Shown one piece after another: positions 36,498 through 48,739 of a DNA stretch of 64,000 nt (positions within the stretch are counted from its first letter, which is position 1; each line of letters opens with the position of its first letter). This DNA is from Datisca glomerata (Eukaryota > Streptophyta > Magnoliopsida > Cucurbitales > Datiscaceae). Under the pieces are notes generated by a model. That model did no database searches, was not told where the DNA came from, and saw nothing but the letters and a program-made list of their open reading frames with translations. Both the position numbers and the translations under genes were made by a program. The stretch is from NCBI GenBank assembly GCA_003255025.1, contig QANY01009354.1, positions 1 to 64,000 of the forward strand. Direction: 5' to 3'.

Positions 36498-39400
36498 TTA
36501 ATAACAAGACATAATTTACTATTTCATTCGACATTTTGATTCACAGAATTGCGGATCAACTGTAGTGGACGGTAGAAGGTCCATAGTATCCAATGCACTA
36601 GACTGATCCAATATCCTAAAAAGGGGCCTAGAAGTGCCTACTACACCACACTAAACCTACACATTTACAAAAATAACTATGTTCAATCCCTAGCAGAGCT
36701 AAGGGAGCTTCAATTCTTATTTCCTATCACCGTTTGATGTCCTACTAAGAGGGATCTAGAGAAAGACAGACCTACCTACCAATTCTAAGTGGCAAGATTA
36801 ATGAAAAATGAGGCTTAAGAGTTTTCTTTTTCTTATATATTCGATCGTATACATTACAATAGAACTATGGGTAAGTATCCACTCTATTCTCAGATAGGCC
36901 TAGACATTTTTTTGTTATCCGAAAAGAATAAAATGACTGATGTGATGTTCCTTCTCACAAAGAAAAAACTCCTTGGACTCCCTTATTTGTGTGGCCGGCC
37001 AATCCGTGACAACTCACACCAAAGAGTCAAATGCCAAGCACTTTCTCTATTAAAGCAACAAGCATGGGATCAAAATAGCCCATAAATCTTAACCCACATT
37101 CTGTGTATTGGAGCAGCTACCACTTCTTTAAAAAACTGCTAGGAATTATACATTGACAAGTAGCGGCCAACCACGTTGGTGTAATGTATATGTGCGTATG
37201 GCGGTACATTGAGAGTACCTTTCAAGTTGGCTGATAAAGAAAGAAAAAGTTGAGTCGTCTTTTCCCCGCTTTCACCATTGATTGTGAAGGGATTTGAGAT
37301 CGGTTTTCAATCCACTTCTCTCTCCATTGAGTTTAAAGCACGGTGGGAAGGCCTTCGTGATTTGCATCTTCCTGTCCAGCAAAGAAAATGAAGAAAATGA
37401 AGGGGAACATACAATAAGTTGGAGGACATTGCTGAATCGCGTGATTGATCCATCTGCGTCATTCCCTAATTGAAGCAAGTTAAAATTCCTTCAGAGCCTC
37501 AATCCTGAGTAACGGAAATTTTCTACTTGTGTTGATTGTTCTAATGAGTGTAAAATAGAAATTTCAAGCTTTTTAAATCCAGTCTTTTTTTGTAAGTGAT
37601 CATTTTGTTAGCTAAAAACATGATTCCAAATCTTATTTAATTTGACGGCAATTACTACAATTAGTCATAATGAGATTTACTTTCATGTGATCGAGGTGAA
37701 CTCATCAATTCTAAATAAGTAGATTCATCAAAACCAAAATGAAATAGAATACCATAAAATTCAAGTGTTATCTTATTTTAATTTGATGGTTATTACTATA
37801 ATTAGTCATAATGAGATTTTACTTCTATGTTAAGAGGTGAATCAGTCAATTCTAAACAAGAGAATTCATCAAATCCAAAATGAAATAAAATACCATAAAA
37901 TTCAAGGATTCCAAACAAAAGGGAATATCAGAGGCCCATGGTTCAGCTCTAAGAAGTCCAATAAAAAGATGAGGATGACCTGCTCATATTGTACATCTCC
38001 TTATTCTAGGCTTCTTGTAAAAGTAATGGGTTAATTAGGAAAGTGATTTTTGAAATATAAGTAAACGAGTAAAAAATTTGTATTTGCAAAATGACATTTT
38101 TTTAAATTGTAAAATTTGTACCTGCAATGTTATATTTAGATATCATGGTATATTTTTGTATATCATAATATATTGTATACCACATGTAGTCATTTATATA
38201 GCATCAATATATTATCATTATAAACATTTGGTGAAAAATGAAATAGAGAGTGATTTAGCGTCATGGTACAGAAATCGTGTAGACAGAAATTATCGAACAT
38301 GTCTGATAGTGTGATTCTCATCGTGCGAGTGTATTGGTTGATGTTTGAGCACATAATATTCGAGATTTTGTCACGCTCGCAAACCTTGTTTTTTTTTTCT
38401 GTTAATTACCAAAATGAGTAAGAAATGGACTACTCTCTATAATTTCAGGGTCACAAAAGATTTAGGTTAGGTTGTTTTGAGATAATCTAAATGATATAAA
38501 TCTTAAGATTACTTAAAGATTATTTCATCAGAACAGTTTTTTGTATAGTATAAGAAAAATGAGAGGTTACAAGATTACAATATAAGAAAAGTGAGAGTAT
38601 ACAAGATTGGGCTGCATCCGTATTCTCATTTCTCCATACTTTTTTATTTAGTTCTAAGGTATAACTTTTTTTGTTTTCAATCATTTTTATTTATTTTTGT
38701 ACTTATAATTTTAATATTTTTTTTCCTTTTTCTTTCAAATATCATATTAGTAATGAAAAATTTAAATAGCCAACTTTCACACCAACAAATTTCACATACT
38801 AAACAAAGTAACATAATATTTTCAAACACTTCGATTGAGAGTGGATGTAGAGTCGTCACTAGAATTGCCTTCTAGAGAGAGAGATAGAATATGATCGCGT
38901 AAATCTCAGCTACAAAGAAAGAGAAATAGAAAAAAAAAATAGACTATTTTCTGAGCATACAGGATTAGCTTCTTTGCAGTGAGCTTCATATAAGATGAAA
39001 GAAGAGAAATGTCACGGTGAGCTTCATTTGGCAACGGTGAGGTGACAGTGAGGGTTCTTGTGGTGATGACGAGGCTAGGGAACGATTTCGTCTCTAACTC
39101 TGTGTCTCGATTTCTCTATCTATGTAAGAAGAAGCGGCCGCCAAAAAATAAAAAATGAAAAGAAGGGGGCAGATTCTAGTCCCACATTTTCTTTATTTCA
39201 ACTACTGTTCTTCTACAGAGTTCTTTTAAAAAGTCATTCATTTAGGTCATTACAAGCTACGACGGTTACTCGAATCTATAGTGACGATTTTTAACCATCA
39301 AAATCGATACAGCGACAATTACATGTATTTTTTTCTAACATACAACCAACCATGTAATCTACTTTTTCATGCATGCCACTTTTCCTAATTACGATTTTCA

Positions 39401-40132
39401 GCTATCTTGAGATTTTGATAAGTTAACTTTCTTTTATACCAAACAATCATAACCGTTGTTTCATGAATAAGCGCTTTTAAATTTGCACGAGTACTTCCAA
39501 AATCGAAACCATTTTCAAATGCTCATCTTTTAAGGATCACTGCAGAAATAGCTTATTTTGAACTACCAATTAGCAAAGAGTAAAACAAAAGCGAAAACGA
39601 CTTCGTTTAGATTCAAACGAAGAAGATCATAAGATTGTGTGAATATTCGGTCATTATAAAGTTATATATGAAATAATAACTCTTCTAATTAAATGAACAC
39701 ACTAAATAAATGACCAGGTTTGTTACTTACATAAAATTAGTGTCGGCTTTTTGCTAGATAAAAATATCACATTTTTTCTCCTCAGATCGTGGATTCGAAT
39801 CAGGAGATGCACGCTGTCTCATGGGTGCTGTGGATTTACCCGGTCTCTACAAGGTCTCTCGGGACTTAGTCGGAGAACTACGTTCCGATAATCCGGTGCT
39901 AGCGGAAAAATAATATCTTGGCCTTCGCTAACACAAGCTCTACCATTACAGAACTTAGGTGGTCACGTCTAATTTGCAATATAGATCACCAATCTAAGTC
40001 ATTCCCTTCTTAATTATCCATCAATTTTTTATTTTATTTTTATCTTTTAGAAATCTTGGGAAATAATTTTCAAATATTTTTATAAATGTGTTTTTCTTTA
40101 CAAAATTAAAAATCTAGAGGACTTTGTTTATA
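36498..40132. other. Intergenic with scattered transposon traces
   Basis: No gene supported. 37600-37900 contains two diverged direct copies of a cataatgagatttactt...atcaaaaccaaaatgaaat block. 38880-39330 looks like decayed CACTA interior ending in a terminus-like fragment at 39250-39325. 39780-39930 has a ggattcgaatca motif resembling a pol III B box and may be SINE debris. Short open frames lack domains. Confidence 0.45.
39250..39325. repeat. CACTA terminal fragment related to 29485
   Basis: The order attacaag, gacggttactcga, gtgacgattttt, aaaatcgatacagcgac parallels 29485-29560 in the same orientation. Confidence 0.5.
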
Positions 40133-40347
40133 GGAAATATGTCAGTATTTATGATCTTGGATTATCAACTATTCAATACTAATTTATATAACTTAATCAT
40201 ATGTGTGCACATTTTCATATTATAATAATTCATTTATTTTCTCTCCTTAAAATTTGAATATAATATTATACTTTAAGACACACGGCTACTGATAGTATGA
40301 AAAATTGTTGAATACTCAATGATCCAGGAGTACCGAATATTTTCTCA
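40133..40347. mobile_element. MITE family M, copy 3
   Basis: Left end GGAAATATGTCAGTATTTAT and, on the opposite strand, right end GAGAAAATATTCGGTACTCC form diverged inverted repeats. The interior (tctccttaaaatttgaata, actttaagacac) matches copies 1, 2 and 4. Non-coding. Confidence 0.55.
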
Positions 40348-42122
40348 AAATGACAACTTCATCGATGTGGGATGTGATCATACTCCTCTGTTGTTTTCTG
40401 ATGAACATGAGAGGCTTCTATCATACCTACACCGTTGACTCACAACTTAATGGTAGAGGCTAGATTTAAGAAGGAAAAAAACACATCATACTTTTATTTG
40501 ATCTCCATGTTCAGCATAACCAAGCTAACGTCCAGATCTACTGAATAAATCCCCTCTCCATTTCCACGCGGATGTAGGTGTAGGGCTTAATATCTCCGTC
40601 AACCCATCTCATTATCCTTATGACGACGATTACAAGAGAAGCAGGGTGATGTTTTATTCAATGTAATGGAATGGAATGTAGTGTAATTGAAAATTCTAAT
40701 GGAAATACAATGAAGTATAGAGGGAGAAGAGATGGCATGTGGAGAGAATAACAGAGTGGAAATATATTAATTAGGAATAAATGTGGTTACATGAAAGAGA
40801 TAGAAGAACATTATATTCATATAAATACGACACATATAGCAATTGTTTCATTTTCAAGCAAACGTTAACAATTGAAAAAATGAATATTTATAAGTTACTC
40901 CCTATTGAATTACATTGCATTGTATGAACTACACATCACCTAAATATACAAAGAAGTTACGATTGAAATCACTACATTAAATTATGAGATTCAGATCACA
41001 TCATATTTAGAGAATAAGAAGAAGTTATATTGTAATTAAATTGTCCGTTTTAAAAAGAGAGGGCCTCAATCTAACTAACATAAAAATAAAAGGAACGTTT
41101 ACGTCTGTTGTTAGATCCTTGACCACATAGACTTGTAGCAGTGGAAATTTATAAGTCAGAGTGCCGTGTGCGTATGGAAAATAGAGAAAGCAGGTGACGG
41201 CACCGCAGGGGAGTTGGCTATCGACCAAAACTCTACTTTTTCTTTGTGTTTTGGAATGACATGACTCATGCGTCCACCACCTGTTTGTTGAAATGATTAA
41301 ATGGTTTGGGCCATAAATGTCCCACTTGACCTCATCAGCTCCACCAATAATTTACTAACTTTCTTCTTCTTCTCCCCTTCTTTACCTTTACCTTCTGTTT
41401 CAAGGAATTAAGACCTTTGCCTCTCCCTATTTAGGTTTCTCCACGTCACTGTGTGTATGAACCCCACTTATGTATTTCCTCCCCTTTTTTAATGATGAGA
41501 TTCACTGATCAATGGACAATGGTTTAGTTGTTATGTTTAATTATAAAATTTAATGTCACTAAACCAATACGGGTACTGGGTACTAGGACGTAATTAGATT
41601 AGTTCATGTGCGATCTATTTAGAATGATCGAAAAGTCGATTGAGTTTCAGTATCAAACTCGTGTCGAAGCATGACCTGTGTTTAGCCAAACAAGATAATT
41701 CCCATTTAGTCCATATGAGTCATTTTTTGAGAAAACGATCGGTTGGGATTAGCTTGGCACAGACGGTGAGAAACTTTTCCTCCTGACATTTTTTGTTTTT
41801 TTTCTTATGATAGATATGAGCCATCCATTTTCATAATGGTCGGCTCAAACGGAATAGAATTTCCTCTTGTTAGTTAGTTATCCATTGAATTGCATTCTAT
41901 TACGTCACGTGGAGGTGATCTAACAGTGGATACATTCTCAATACGTGTACCCGCGAAGTATAAACGTTCAAAAGAAAGATGGAAAACAGAATAGTAGTAG
42001 GTAAACTGTTAGTTAGATGTGAAGCATCGTGATTATCATCTTTCTTAATACGTAATTTTGAAACCCAAATGATATAAATGGCTGAACATCCAATTGGGAC
42101 CCAAATCTCAATAAATGTTCCT
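40348..42122. other. Intergenic DNA and promoter of the two-exon gene
   Basis: No gene seen. A run of aatgtaatggaatggaatg-like short repeats lies at 40655-40700. The minus-strand frame at 41025-41228 has no domain. Confidence 0.5.
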
Positions 42123-42124
42123 TT

Positions 42125-42130
42125 TATAAG
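42125..42130 (+). promoter_or_regulatory. Possible TATA box of the two-exon gene
   Basis: TATAAG in ccttttataagg, 215 bases before the start codon, would place transcription start near 42155 and put the small upstream ORF at 42251 in the leader. Confidence 0.35.
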
Positions 42131-42250
42131 GAAGCATATATTGAACTCCTCTGAACTGACCCTGTTTTCATTTGTTTTTCCATAAACAGTTTCTTACATT
42201 TTCTTGTGAGATTATTTCTTTTGAGAATCATCATCAGCTCTTTGAAAGCC

Positions 42251-42325
42251 ATGGTTAGAGAGGTAGAAGCTCATTCTTTTATGAATCAAAGATTGATTTT
42301 TTTTTTCTGGGTTTGTTTAGTTTAA
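42251..42325 (+). promoter_or_regulatory. Upstream ORF, 24 codons
   Basis: ATG in agccATGGtt, a better initiation context than the main start, opens a 24-codon frame (MVREVEAHSF...) that ends 14 bases before the main ATG. If present in the mRNA it could reduce or regulate translation of the main frame (inference). Confidence 0.4.
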
Positions 42326-42339
42326 ACTCTGGTAAAAAA

Positions 42340-43463
42340 ATGCTGTTTTTATTCATAGTTCAGATCTGTTTGGGTGTGCTTTTGCTTAAATTTCTCTATT
42401 CATATTACAAGTTGAAGACTTATCAGGAACAAGAAATGAGCAAAGGGTGGCCACTTGGGCTTGAAATTGTGAGCACAAGACTTAGAGAAGTGGAGATCAG
42501 CTTACCTACTAGAACAACAGTCCAATACCCCTTCTCCTTGGGCTTGCCTTCACTCAGTTTCTCCTCATTTTCATCCTCTGACCTTGACACCCTGGTAAAG
42601 TCTATTGCATTGTATATTGAGAAATTGTGCTGGGAAGACTCCGTGAAATAAAAAAAAAATTGAAATTCAAAACTTTGGACTTACCTTTTTCATATGGATC
42701 TTGGTGCAGTAAAATTTTTTGGCGGCAACTTCTTCGTTCAAGTATATGATGTTAAGATTAACACTTATTAGACTGAAGTTTAACTAGACACTTCAACAAA
42801 AATAAATTAAAATTAAAATAACAACTTAGTTTCATGATTCTGATTTATTTTTTCTTTTCGACGAATGTCTATTCCTAAACGTTTCTCTTATCTAATTTCA
42901 TTTTAGTTCGATAGGCTAAAATGCGGGCCAACTAAAGTTTTTAGATAGATATTATTGGACAAATTAGTAGTATTTGTGCTTAATTTTCCGCATTTTTTAG
43001 TTTTAAATATTTATCTGATAATTACATATCCGATTGAATATCGTGTTTATATTCCAAGCTAACCAGTGTTTCTTTTGAAACAACAATAACGTTTAACACT
43101 ACGACGCTTAATATCATTACTTTTACGGTTCATAATAATTGAAAGTTTGACACCATTTTTTGAAGTTTAACACTTTGATTTTGTTTCTTCTGTGATGATC
43201 ATATGTACCAGTCGAGTGCATCTTTCTTCCAAAACCCAAGTGTGTCGCTTGGTCGGCTTCTCGATATAAGACCGGCTGACCGGCGACGATTATACTTCTC
43301 GAATTTGACTCGATTAGAAGCAAATGAAAGGATATATGATGTGAAAGGTTCACATTCTGATGTGGTTGAAGAACAAGGAGATGTGTCTTTGGGAATTTGC
43401 ATACCTCTATTGTTTGGTACCGTGGACAAGTTAACCCAAAGTAAGAGCAAATCAATAAGGTAA
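42340..43463 (+). CDS. Conserved plant membrane-anchored protein of unknown function, two exons
   Basis: Exon 1 is 42340-42594 and exon 2 is 43212-43463, joined in phase 0 with GT-AG borders; the product is 168 residues. Residues 2-20 are a strong hydrophobic segment (signal anchor). Then come a conserved GWPLGLEIVSTRLREVE block (36-52), SLSFSSFSSSDLDT across the junction, and FFQNPSVSLGRLLDIRP (90-106) followed by DRRRLYFSN. I recognise this combination from an uncharacterised plant family; that the FFQ...SVSLGRL motif falls at the start of exon 2 supports the splice model. Without the second exon the first frame would read into intron and end at 42651. The C-terminal half is probably cytosolic, but no enzymatic motif is visible. 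Confidence 0.78.
42595..43211 (+). other. Intron of the two-exon gene
   Basis: 617-bp GT-AG intron (gtaaag ... gtaccag), AT-rich, nothing else seen. Confidence 0.75.
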
Positions 43464-44490
43464 TAACTTGTAAGATTTATTGTCATTTGGTGTCTATATT
43501 TGTAGCTAATATTACATTTCATAGTTCTTATAGTTTTGATTTATAATTTAATGGGATGTTCATTTGTTACCTTATCCCAAAATCATGTACATGCATATCC
43601 CAAAAGAAATGGTATAGACTAGTTCATCTGTTTATGAGATAACTTAAAAATCCCATAAACTAATAGTGTAATGAGTTGGATCTGAAACCAGTTTACGATA
43701 TGTGTCAAATAAAAAATTTTATTATTTAGTCTTGTTTCATAAAGATTCCAACCATGATGTCGAGGATTGAAATCCACTCTCCACCAATAGGTCCACCAGT
43801 GAGGTTATCGATCTCGTCCACTTTATTAGTATCTACTTTTAATTGGCACCTTGTGAACTTATTTTATTTTATTTCATTAACCAAGAAGTGATTTCAGTCA
43901 GATCATTTTGATATAATAAGGATAATACATTGATTTAGATTTAAGTAACTAGTAAAAAGTTATAAGATGAGATTTCGGTTGCATAAAGTATGACTGAATA
44001 TATAAATAAAAACAAAAATGACTACACATATATGCATTTCTATGAGCGACAACGATAAATGAAGTGTCATAATGGAACGTATGAAAATCACATTTTTTCG
44101 TGAAAATATGAATATCACATTTTTTCATGAAAGTATGAAGATCACATTAACTGAATTAAACTTGTGAAAACTAGACGAACCAATGCCTTTGATTGTGGTC
44201 GAGGAAGGAAACTCATAAAATATGTAGCAATGGTGTTCTTCTTTGTTATAAATTGTGATATCAATCATTTATAGGTTAATATATTATCAAGCGCTAAAAT
44301 AATTTATCATTTGTATTAACCTTGAATATTGACACATTATTTATTAATTAAAACATTGTCTAAATCTTAGTCGGTGTATAATTATTTTAAGCACTATCAT
44401 AATATCGCTTCTTCAATTTCAATATAGACTAGGGGTATACATAAATTAACCGAAACGACCAAACTTAACCTTGTCAGTTAGGTCAGTACT
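43464..44490. other. 3' flank and intergenic DNA
   Basis: No gene seen; AT-rich. Confidence 0.6.
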
Positions 44491-45413
44491 CACTACAGCA
44501 AAAAAGGTTTTAGATGAAGATGAAAATCCGTCATCAAAATCCTTTTACTAAAAACTGTCATCAAAAGGTGCCGCCAAAACATGAGCAGATGACCTTATAT
44601 CATCAATTGTCTAACCTTTTTGCTGTCTTAAGTAAACATGAGCAGATGACATTTTATCCATATGGAACTTGCAACAAAAGAATACTCAATATCAGAAACA
44701 TTATTAAAAAAGAACACTCTTTAATTATAATGAAATACAATTTTGATAATCAACCAAGCCTATCGGATGTTCAATATTGAGTTAGTAGCTAAAAGTCAAA
44801 CCAAACCAAATTGAGCGATTCGTCGATGTTCCAACCGAACTAATTAAGGCATAGGAACCAACACAATTGATTAAGGCATAAGAACCAACACTCTTCGGCT
44901 AGTTTGATTTAATCAATTCGACTATAAAATTAATCTTATAACAATTGAAAACAAGATTCGGTAAACTCCAATCAAAGAAGAAAGAAGAGTTCAGTAAAAT
45001 CCAACAAATAGAATTCAGTAGAATCGATGAAAACAAAATACAAGAAGAGTTCTGAAAATTTCAGTCAAACAATAATAAGTGAAAACAAGTTTCAGTAAAA
45101 TCCCCACGTTAAATAAAACCTTAGATCTGTAACCGAGCAGAAGTTGAACCCATGGATGCTCCCTTTATCTAGGCTGCTTTCCCTACCGACAAAAGAAACA
45201 GCCGCTGGTGTGCGTTGAGCAACGGTTCAAGTCTCCAAGCATCCCACTCCTAACCTCGAGAATCTGACCTAAGAACATTAACTGAGAATTGATCTTCCTT
45301 ATTGAAAGCCACACAGATCTAGTCGCGAGCTAGCCCCGTAGATCTAGCCGCGAGCTCGTCACCATGCCCTAATCACACTCGAGCTTTGATGAATTTAAAG
45401 GAATGATATAGGG

Positions 45414-45458
<45 letters not shown>

Positions 45459-45678
45459 GGGTTTCGCTTGTTTGAGAGATGAGAAAGATGAGAGGTAATG
45501 TTAGGGTTGTAAATTTCAGTAATATATAGATGATATTTTTGTAATTAAAATGAAATATGGCATTATTGTCACGTCTACATCTCTAAAAAAAAGTAAAAAC
45601 ATTTTATGATAGCTTAAAAAATAATTGTCATAGTATATGAGCATTTGACTGTCATTGTAGTCAACTTTTATAGTAGTG
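44491..45678. mobile_element. Non-autonomous CACTA element, 1.19 kb
   Basis: Left end CACTACAGCAAAAAAGG and right end (opposite strand) CACTACTATAAAAGTTG share the CACTAC terminus, flanked by ACT on both sides (44488-44490 and 45679-45681), the 3-bp target duplication expected for CACTA elements. Subterminal GTCATCAAAA / TGACAGTCA-type motifs are repeated near each end. No transposase is present. The body carries an (AG)n tract and a GC-richer stretch (45120-45380). Confidence 0.7.
45417..45454. repeat. (AG)n microsatellite
   Basis: About 19 AG units inside the small CACTA element. Confidence 0.95.
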
Positions 45679-45681
45679 ACT

Positions 45682-45868
45682 TTTATTTTACTGGTTCAAT
45701 TTAGTTTGACTTATTTAATGAACCGCAAAATTGGTTCGGTTAGTTTCTCTGAAAAGGTAATCGGTTCGAACTAATTGTAATCGAAAAATTATATTTTTAA
45801 GATTTTAAGATTTTAATATATATGTGTATATATATTTATATTTACGTATTAAGATATTAATTAGGTTT

Positions 45869-45914
<46 letters not shown>

Positions 45915-46440
45915 CTAAAACTCTAAATAAACTGAACTAATTACAACCAACATAATCGAACTGACTATTTTGGTTCGATTCAATTCGGTTCTTAATACAT
46001 TCACCGATTTGGTTTGGGTCCGGTTTGGTACCGTAGATAATCAATGGATTCGTTCTCAATACAAAAATATTCTGATAACCGACCAAACTGAATCATGCAT
46101 ACTCTTAATACCGACTATTAAGCAATATACAAGATAAATTGACAAAGTCAGCTAGCTTCCTAATCTCACCAAAGAATATGTTCTCAGTATTTTTATAGAG
46201 AATTGTAAAAGACTTGCACCAGGTAAAAAACATTAGAAAAATACATATAGCAGAGGGCCCACATTTTTCTCCTCATCAAGATCGCTCACGATCAAAATGA
46301 TCAAATGCCAATGAGATACCATAGATTGCTCTGTACCAAAATTATTATGTGAGCACATACATGCAAAGAACACAGAGCAAGCCTCTACAACCCAAAACGA
46401 CCAAAACCCCAAGAAGCCCAAAACACCAAAACCCTGAATC
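45682..46440. other. Intergenic DNA and promoter of the NFD6-like gene
   Basis: Contains an (AT)n microsatellite at 45870-45913 flanked by repeated ggttcggtt/gattcggtt motifs. A possible TATA (ttttatagag, 46191-46200) lies about 240 bases before the start codon. The minus-strand frame at 46233-46442 is not a gene. Confidence 0.5.
45870..45913. repeat. (AT)n microsatellite
   Basis: About 22 uninterrupted AT units. Confidence 0.95.
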
Positions 46441-47695
46441 ATGTCTTACGCCGCCGCCATGGCTGCCAGATCAGTCCTCAGAGCCACCGGAGGACGAACT
46501 ACCACCGTTTCAAGGCTTGCCGCCGGGGCCAGAGCCAAACCAGCACGCTCACCGTTTAGCATACCCAAGCAGAATTCGTTATCCAATCGTATTTTCAGGT
46601 AAATTTTTCGAAATGTTTTCTGCTATTCTACTCTCGCCATCTAAGTTTTTGCCATGAATTTTGATTTTTTTTGGTGATTTTATGTCTTGAAAGGTCACCT
46701 GTGGAGATGAGTTGCTGTGTAGAGTCGTTACTTCCGTACCACTCTGCTACGGCATCTGCATTGCTCACTTCAATGTTGTCCGTCTCTCGCAGGAGCTATG
46801 GTTGGACCCCTGAAGGTATTTATTCATTAATTTTGTGAAAATGTTCTTACATTGAACCATGGATTCTTCCTTTTGAAATTTTGAATTGAACGTGATAATC
46901 AATGATCATGGCATCTGCTGGATTGTATATTGTCTGTCACTTTCTTTGTCTTCTTGTTTGAATTAATGAATTTTCTGCTCTTATAGTGGTTGTGTATTTG
47001 TTTTGTTGATTTCACTGAATTAGCTTTGCTTGGATTATGTTGTTCTATTTATTTGGCGGCAATATAGTTGCTTAGTTTGTCGAAGACCTGAAATAAGGCT
47101 GCAATTTAGAAATAACACATTCTTAGGATCTCGAGAAATTTTGTTTTCATTTTACTCTCTTATAGCAATCGGATATCGTTTTCTTGGTCTAGTTTTCTGT
47201 GAGTTAGACTAGACTAAAATGAGCTAAAGGAAATGCCAACGTGAAACGAATTGGAGAGAGAATTGGAGACTCTCTGAGCTTCTTTGTTGCTTTTAGTTTC
47301 CATTTTTCAGTCACTCAACTTCTCTATTTTCAAGCATATTACTTTTGGATATGGAAAATGTTGGCTAATAGTAGCTGGCAAAAGGAAATTTGGTCTTCTT
47401 TACTTTTATGAATGTTTTCTGGTGTTTATCCATGATGAGGATGGTCTTCTTTAATTTTTTTTTTCCTTTTAACTTTGTTTCTTTGCTTCTTTTTGCTGCA
47501 AAATGACCAAAAGGGTGGATTTGATTAGATACACTAGATTAAATGGATTAAAAGTTAGATGAAACTTATAATTTTATAAGTTTGTGTCACCAAATTTTTG
47601 TCCTTTCCTTAGAGCTAATCCCATCTATTTCTCTCTTGCACAATGAAAGAATCGATATTACTTTTTCTTTTGTAGGGCAAGACGAGATTAGATGA
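46441..47695 (+). CDS. NFD6: NUCLEAR FUSION DEFECTIVE 6-like mitochondrial protein
   Basis: Exons 46441-46598, 46694-46815 and 47676-47695, all GT-AG, encode 99 residues. The N-terminus ([19 protein letters not shown]) is Ala/Arg/Ser-rich without acids, a typical mitochondrial presequence. The family blocks follow: [39 protein letters not shown], and [13 protein letters not shown], which is nearly invariant. The last exon is only 20 nt and supplies GQDEIR then stop, matching a common family C-terminus. NFD6 in Arabidopsis is a mitochondrial protein needed for polar nuclear fusion in the embryo sac; the biochemical activity is unknown. Without the last splice the frame would end a few codons into the intron. 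The overlapping 102-codon frame starting at 46349 is a shadow. Confidence 0.85.
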
Positions 47696-48738
47696 GGATC
47701 AAGCATCAAAGATGGAGTTATTTCGATAATTTTTTGCTGTCAACTTTTTGGAAGTAGTGGTAAAAGTCTGCTCCAATAGTGTATGTAAGAAACCATCCTT
47801 CTAAAATTAGTATGAACGAAAAAGTGTTGAACAATGTATGTCTTCAATAATTTCATGAAACTAATGATAGTATAGTGGATTTGATTTGGAAATATTTCTA
47901 AATTCGTTTCTATGTGTTTTGCATCTTTAAAGAGAAAATTACGATTGTTTCTTATGCTTTTCTTCATCATCTCTAATCAGAGCTAAACGTTTCTTTATTC
48001 ACATTAGAAATTCTGTTGGCCAGGAAAGAAACTAAAATACTATTTAGTATTTAGAAATTTTAAGGCTAATTGGCTATATATGCTATAAATAGTATACCAT
48101 TTAGCATTGAAGACATGAAGTTGTGTGGATTACCTTAAATGGGTAATGAGACATAAATGCTTAGAAACATATTAGTAACCTAAACATATTAGTTACCTAC
48201 TAACGTTGGATGACATTTCAATGGTGTAATTGAGGTGTCTACTGAATTTGGATTCTGTTTTCTGTTTTATTAGAGTTTGTTTCAATATGTTGTATAAGGA
48301 TGATGCTGATTTCGTAAATGCACTCAGATTGCAATGATGATGTATGATGAGAGGGTTCAAGCAAAGTTTTTCTTGCGCGTTAAGACAAGATGCTGAATAA
48401 GGCCTTTTAGGGTTCATAGTTGTTTCTTTCTTGTTTCTCCACACAAGTTGTTCATCGACATTTCCAATTTTATAGCTGTTGAAAAGGAACAGAACTGGAG
48501 ATGGGTTTTTCTAGGTTGATTTGAAACTGGTGATACTGATGTTATCTCATTTAACTAAATTCTAATGTATGATTGCACTTTCATTCCGAAAGGCATTCTC
48601 AATGGATGCACACATTCTGACATTCCTCTTTCATTTGAAAATGAAATTTCTTCTCTCTCGTTTAAATGCTTATCTCTCGATCGATGAATGTCATTAGGGT
48701 ATCGGATTTATCCCAATTCCTAGCTAATCAACCACCCC

Positions 48739-48739
48739 N
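48739..48739. other. Single N
   Basis: An ambiguous base in a C-rich run, more likely a base-call ambiguity than a gap. Confidence 0.7.

Noticed and set aside
42313..42651. Unspliced 112-codon version of the two-exon gene
   Set aside because: The last 19 residues are intron-encoded and the conserved family continuation is in the exon at 43212.
43123..43522. Overlapping minus-strand frames of 110 and 107 codons
   Set aside because: Antisense to exon 2 of the two-exon gene, whose plus-strand frame carries the conserved motif.
46349..46657. 102-codon proline-rich frame
   Set aside because: It overlaps the first NFD6-like exon in another frame and lacks any conserved motif.
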